Origin: Tardiphaga sp.
GTDB taxonomy: Bacteria; Pseudomonadota; Alphaproteobacteria; Rhizobiales; Xanthobacteraceae
NCBI GenBank assembly: GCA_030147505.1
Contig: JASBVG010000002.1
Location: 1 to 64,000, forward strand
Length of the DNA stretch: 64,000 nt
Direction of reading: 5' to 3'
In this document: positions 62,074-64,000 of the stretch, in pieces
Layout: every line of letters begins with the position of its first letter
How positions within the stretch are numbered: the stretch's first letter is position 1
The notes under the pieces: model-generated
The model's input: only the letters and a program-made list of their open reading frames with translations
Database searches by the model: none
What the model was told of the DNA's origin: nothing
Made by a program: the position numbers and the translations under genes

Positions 62074-62556
62074 ATGAGCGTCGCCTTCACCAAGGAAGAC
62101 AGCGCCGAAACGGCCTCGGAGACCCAGCTCCCCGACCGTCCGATCTCGCCGCATCCGAACCTTGTCACCGCTGACGGGCTGCAGGCGCTCGAACGCCAGC
62201 TTGCGGAGGCGCATGCCGCGCTTGAAGCTGCCTCCGCGATCGACGACGTGAATGAGAAACGGCGGCAATCAGCGCTGCCGCTGCGCGATGCCCGCTATTT
62301 CTCGGAACGCGTGCGCACGGCGCAGGTGATCGATCCGCCGACGTCGCATGACGTCGTCGCCTTCGGCAGTACGGTAACCTTCACCCGCGACGACGGGCGC
62401 GTGCAGACCTATCGCATTGTCGGTGAGGACGAGGCCGATCCGAAAGCGGGATCGATTTCGTTCGTGTCGCCCGTGGCGCAGTTGCTGATGGGCAAGTCGG
62501 TCGGCGACGTTGCTGTCATGTCGGGGCACGAGCTCGAGATCACCGAGATCCTCTGA
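62074..62556 (+). CDS. GreA/GreB-type transcription elongation factor family protein
   Basis: The protein has 160 residues from ATG 62074, preceded by AGAGGAGC. The N-terminal coiled coil (LVTADGLQALERQLAEAHAALEAA, quoted as a landmark near residues 29-52) leads to the Gre C-terminal FKBP-like part (VAFGSTVTFTRDDGRVQTYR, then SFVSPVAQLLMGKSVGDV). These proteins rescue backtracked RNA polymerase. It is likely a paralogue of the housekeeping GreA, since the coiled coil is short and the acidic tip differs. Confidence 0.88.
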   Translation: MSVAFTKEDSAETASETQLPDRPISPHPNLVTADGLQALERQLAEAHAALEAASAIDDVNEKRRQSALPLRDARYFSERVRTAQVIDPPTSHDVVAFGSTVTFTRDDGRVQTYRIVGEDEADPKAGSISFVSPVAQLLMGKSVGDVAVMSGHELEITEIL

Positions 62557-62594
62557 CTCGACGATCGCCGGACGCGGATCTGTCCCCGGCCGGT

Positions 62595-63212
62595 CTATTT
62601 GACGGGACAAGCCGCGCCGCTCTTCGCCCAGGCTTCGACGAGAGCCCCCGCCACGGCCTGCGTTCCCGGCGCAGGTGTGCGGCCATAGCCGGGCGCCCAG
62701 GCCCAGCCGACCAGCGTATCCTTGCCGATATGGTCGATGAGATCCTCGACCTTGCGGCCGCCATTGCGTGCGGGGTCTTTCATCTGCGCGCAGATTTCGG
62801 CAACCGTCTTGCCTTCCCATGCCATCTCGATCGGTGCGAGATGCCACTCGTGATGACCCGGAATGCGGCCGGGTTCGAAATTCGCGTTGCCGTGACAGGA
62901 ATTGCAGCGCATCGCCGCAATTCCGTGACCATCGGGGCCGCGCGTGACCGGCGGCTGATGCAGGCGGCGCGTATCGCCCTGGCGCGGCATGTCTCCGGCG
63001 GGATGACAATTCGTGCAGCGCGGATGCGTCAGCACCTTGCCAAGCTCGGTGAAGATCGCGGCGGAGCGCGCATTGACATCGGCGATACCGTCGAAACTCT
63101 CGGGCGGTGCGAGCCCTTTCGCTCCGCCCTGCCCAGCGGCATAGGCCGTGAGCATGCTCGTGCTGAGCGTCGCGACGACGACCAGAGCCTTGACGCGCAT
63201 CTCCGTGATCAT
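62595..63212 (-). CDS. Di-haem c-type cytochrome subunit of a molybdenum hydroxylase
   Basis: The protein has 205 residues with a signal peptide (about residues 5-26, RVKALVVVATLSTSMLTAYA). Two haem c sites are visible, CTNCH and CNSCH, with methionines in the C-terminal half as possible axial ligands. Such cytochromes are encoded beside IorA/IorB-type hydroxylases and take their electrons. The start overlaps the stop of the 2Fe-2S subunit gene by 4 nt; ATG 63200 is an alternative start. Confidence 0.85.
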   Translation of the reverse strand: MITEMRVKALVVVATLSTSMLTAYAAGQGGAKGLAPPESFDGIADVNARSAAIFTELGKVLTHPRCTNCHPAGDMPRQGDTRRLHQPPVTRGPDGHGIAAMRCNSCHGNANFEPGRIPGHHEWHLAPIEMAWEGKTVAEICAQMKDPARNGGRKVEDLIDHIGKDTLVGWAWAPGYGRTPAPGTQAVAGALVEAWAKSGAACPVK

Positions 63213-63739
63213 CCGCGCGTCTCCTGCGTGAGATAACGCTTCGGCTCCGCAAGGATCACGTCGCGGACGGCCTCGTGATATTTGATATAACCCGTGCAGC
63301 GACAGAGATGCCCATCGAGCACTTCGGCGATCAGCGCTTCGAGGCCTGCACGCGGCACCGGCGCCTTCTCCAGACGCTCGAGGAACACCTGTCCTTCATT
63401 GAGGAAGCCGGCGGTGCAATAGCCGCACTGGAACGCGAAATGCGAGATGAAGGCCTTCTGCAGCGGCGACAACTCGCCGTTGCTGGCGTGGCCTTCCACC
63501 GTGCGAATGGTCTTGCCGTGAAAGCTGGCAGCCGGCACGACGCAGGTCGGGCTGGTGTGGCTGCTGCCGTCGGGCTCATCGACAATGACGGCGCAGCTCA
63601 GGCACTGCGCCGCGCCGCAGCCGAATTTCGTGCCGGTCATCCCGAGATATTCGCGCAGGAAGTCATTCATGGAGAGATCGTCGCGCACCTCGGTGGGCGC
63701 ATGAACCTGTCCGTTGATGGTGATGCCCAGTGTCGTCAC
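63209..63739 (-). CDS. iorA: 2Fe-2S subunit of isoquinoline 1-oxidoreductase-like molybdenum hydroxylase
   Basis: The protein has 176 residues with a GTG start overlapping the upstream stop as GTGA. Plant-type 2Fe-2S site: C41, C46, C49 and C66 (FGCGAAQCLSC...TSPTC). The second cluster has QCGYCTAGF and HLCRCTGY. It carries electrons from the molybdopterin subunit to the cytochrome. The exact substrate is unknown, and aldehyde oxidation is an alternative. Confidence 0.9.
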   Translation of the reverse strand: MTTLGITINGQVHAPTEVRDDLSMNDFLREYLGMTGTKFGCGAAQCLSCAVIVDEPDGSSHTSPTCVVPAASFHGKTIRTVEGHASNGELSPLQKAFISHFAFQCGYCTAGFLNEGQVFLERLEKAPVPRAGLEALIAEVLDGHLCRCTGYIKYHEAVRDVILAEPKRYLTQETRG

Positions 63740-64000
63740 GCGAGCGCTCCCTTGAGCATGGCCTGTGTCACCGGCAGCGCAGCGAAACGCTTGCCGGTGG
63801 CATCATGAATGGCGTTGAGCAGAGCCGGCACGATCGGGATCATCACCACTTCGGCCATGCCTTTCGGCGGTTCGTCCGGCGTGAGCGGCGGCAGCATCTC
63901 GATCTCCATATCGCGCAGCGGCAGATCCGATCCGCGCGCTACGAGATAGTCGCCGAGATTCCACTGGCCATTGCCGGGACCGCCTTCGAACGGCGGCAGC
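63736..64000 (-). CDS. iorB: Molybdopterin-binding subunit of the hydroxylase, C-terminal fragment
   Basis: The window's right edge cuts this gene, and only its last 87 codons are present. The visible part reads EGGPGNGQWNLGDYLVARGSD, then PPKGMAEVVMIPIVPALLNA and DATGKRFAALPVTQAMLKG before TGA at 63736-63738. This matches the C-terminus of xanthine-dehydrogenase-family molybdenum subunits. The 2Fe-2S and cytochrome genes follow, so the order is B-A-cytochrome. Confidence 0.8.
   Translation of the reverse strand, partial: LPPFEGGPGNGQWNLGDYLVARGSDLPLRDMEIEMLPPLTPDEPPKGMAEVVMIPIVPALLNAIHDATGKRFAALPVTQAMLKGALA

Noticed and set aside
60082..62268. Minus-strand frame of 728 codons across the IlvD/Edd gene
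   Set aside because: It is antisense to a clear iron-sulfur dehydratase and is rich in His, Asp and Arg, as GC-rich shadows are.
1..64000. Insertion sequence, prophage or integrative element
   Set aside because: I see no transposase, integrase, phage structural gene, tRNA target or flanking direct repeats.

Overview
The window is GC-rich DNA from an alphaproteobacterium. It most likely comes from the Bradyrhizobium/Rhodopseudomonas/Afipia/Tardiphaga group of Hyphomicrobiales (inference). Supporting signs are an alphaproteobacterial rpoH, a complete aerobic benzoyl-CoA (box) cluster, TctC/Bug and Liv-type solute-binding proteins, and short palindromic GC-rich intergenic repeats. I see no rRNA, tRNA, CRISPR array, transposase or phage gene.

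Region 1 (1-9175, all on the minus strand) is a two-partner-secretion locus. An STN-domain periplasmic protein with a TonB-like C-terminus, an ECF sigma factor and a FecR-type anti-sigma factor precede a filamentous-haemagglutinin-like exoprotein (TpsA) that runs off the left edge. The order resembles the Pseudomonas PUMA3 (VreA/VreI/VreR) cell-surface-signalling system.

Region 2 (9176-31358, all minus) is the most unusual part. It reads as one long unit: type I secretion ABC transporter (HlyB-like), membrane-fusion protein (HlyD-like), a bare LuxR-type HTH, a possible small ORF, an HlyC-like lysine acyltransferase, a DUF4261-like protein, an Imm11 (DUF1629)-like immunity protein, and a 5313-residue RTX protein. 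The giant protein starts with a short AHH/HNH-nuclease-like segment and a glycine-zipper membrane region. About 24 calcium-loop repeats, a DUF4214 region, haemolysin-type repeats and cadherin-like domains follow. Near the C-terminus an 806-residue module is duplicated in tandem, and each copy ends in exactly seven FLVNT repeats. I read the locus as a T1SS-exported polymorphic toxin/adhesin with its own acylase and immunity genes (inference).

Region 3 (31701-52594) is aromatic catabolism. catB and catC follow two solute-binding-protein genes and sit opposite a LysR regulator. Then come boxA, boxB, boxC, an alpha/beta hydrolase and a benzoate-CoA ligase on the minus strand, with a BoxR-type regulator divergent to them. 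A complete Liv-type ABC transporter follows, linked to a feruloyl-CoA-synthase-like ligase whose upstream region carries three TGCAT/ATGCA palindromes. catA and a boxD-type aldehyde dehydrogenase are not in the window.

Region 4 (52853-64000) is mostly housekeeping: an RluA-family pseudouridine synthase, rpoH with a clear terminator, a HerA-like ATPase, a DEDDh exonuclease, an IlvD/Edd dehydratase, a GreA-type factor, and the end of a molybdenum hydroxylase operon (di-haem cytochrome c, 2Fe-2S subunit, truncated molybdopterin subunit). Between them lie repeat-rich spacers and two small predicted exported proteins.
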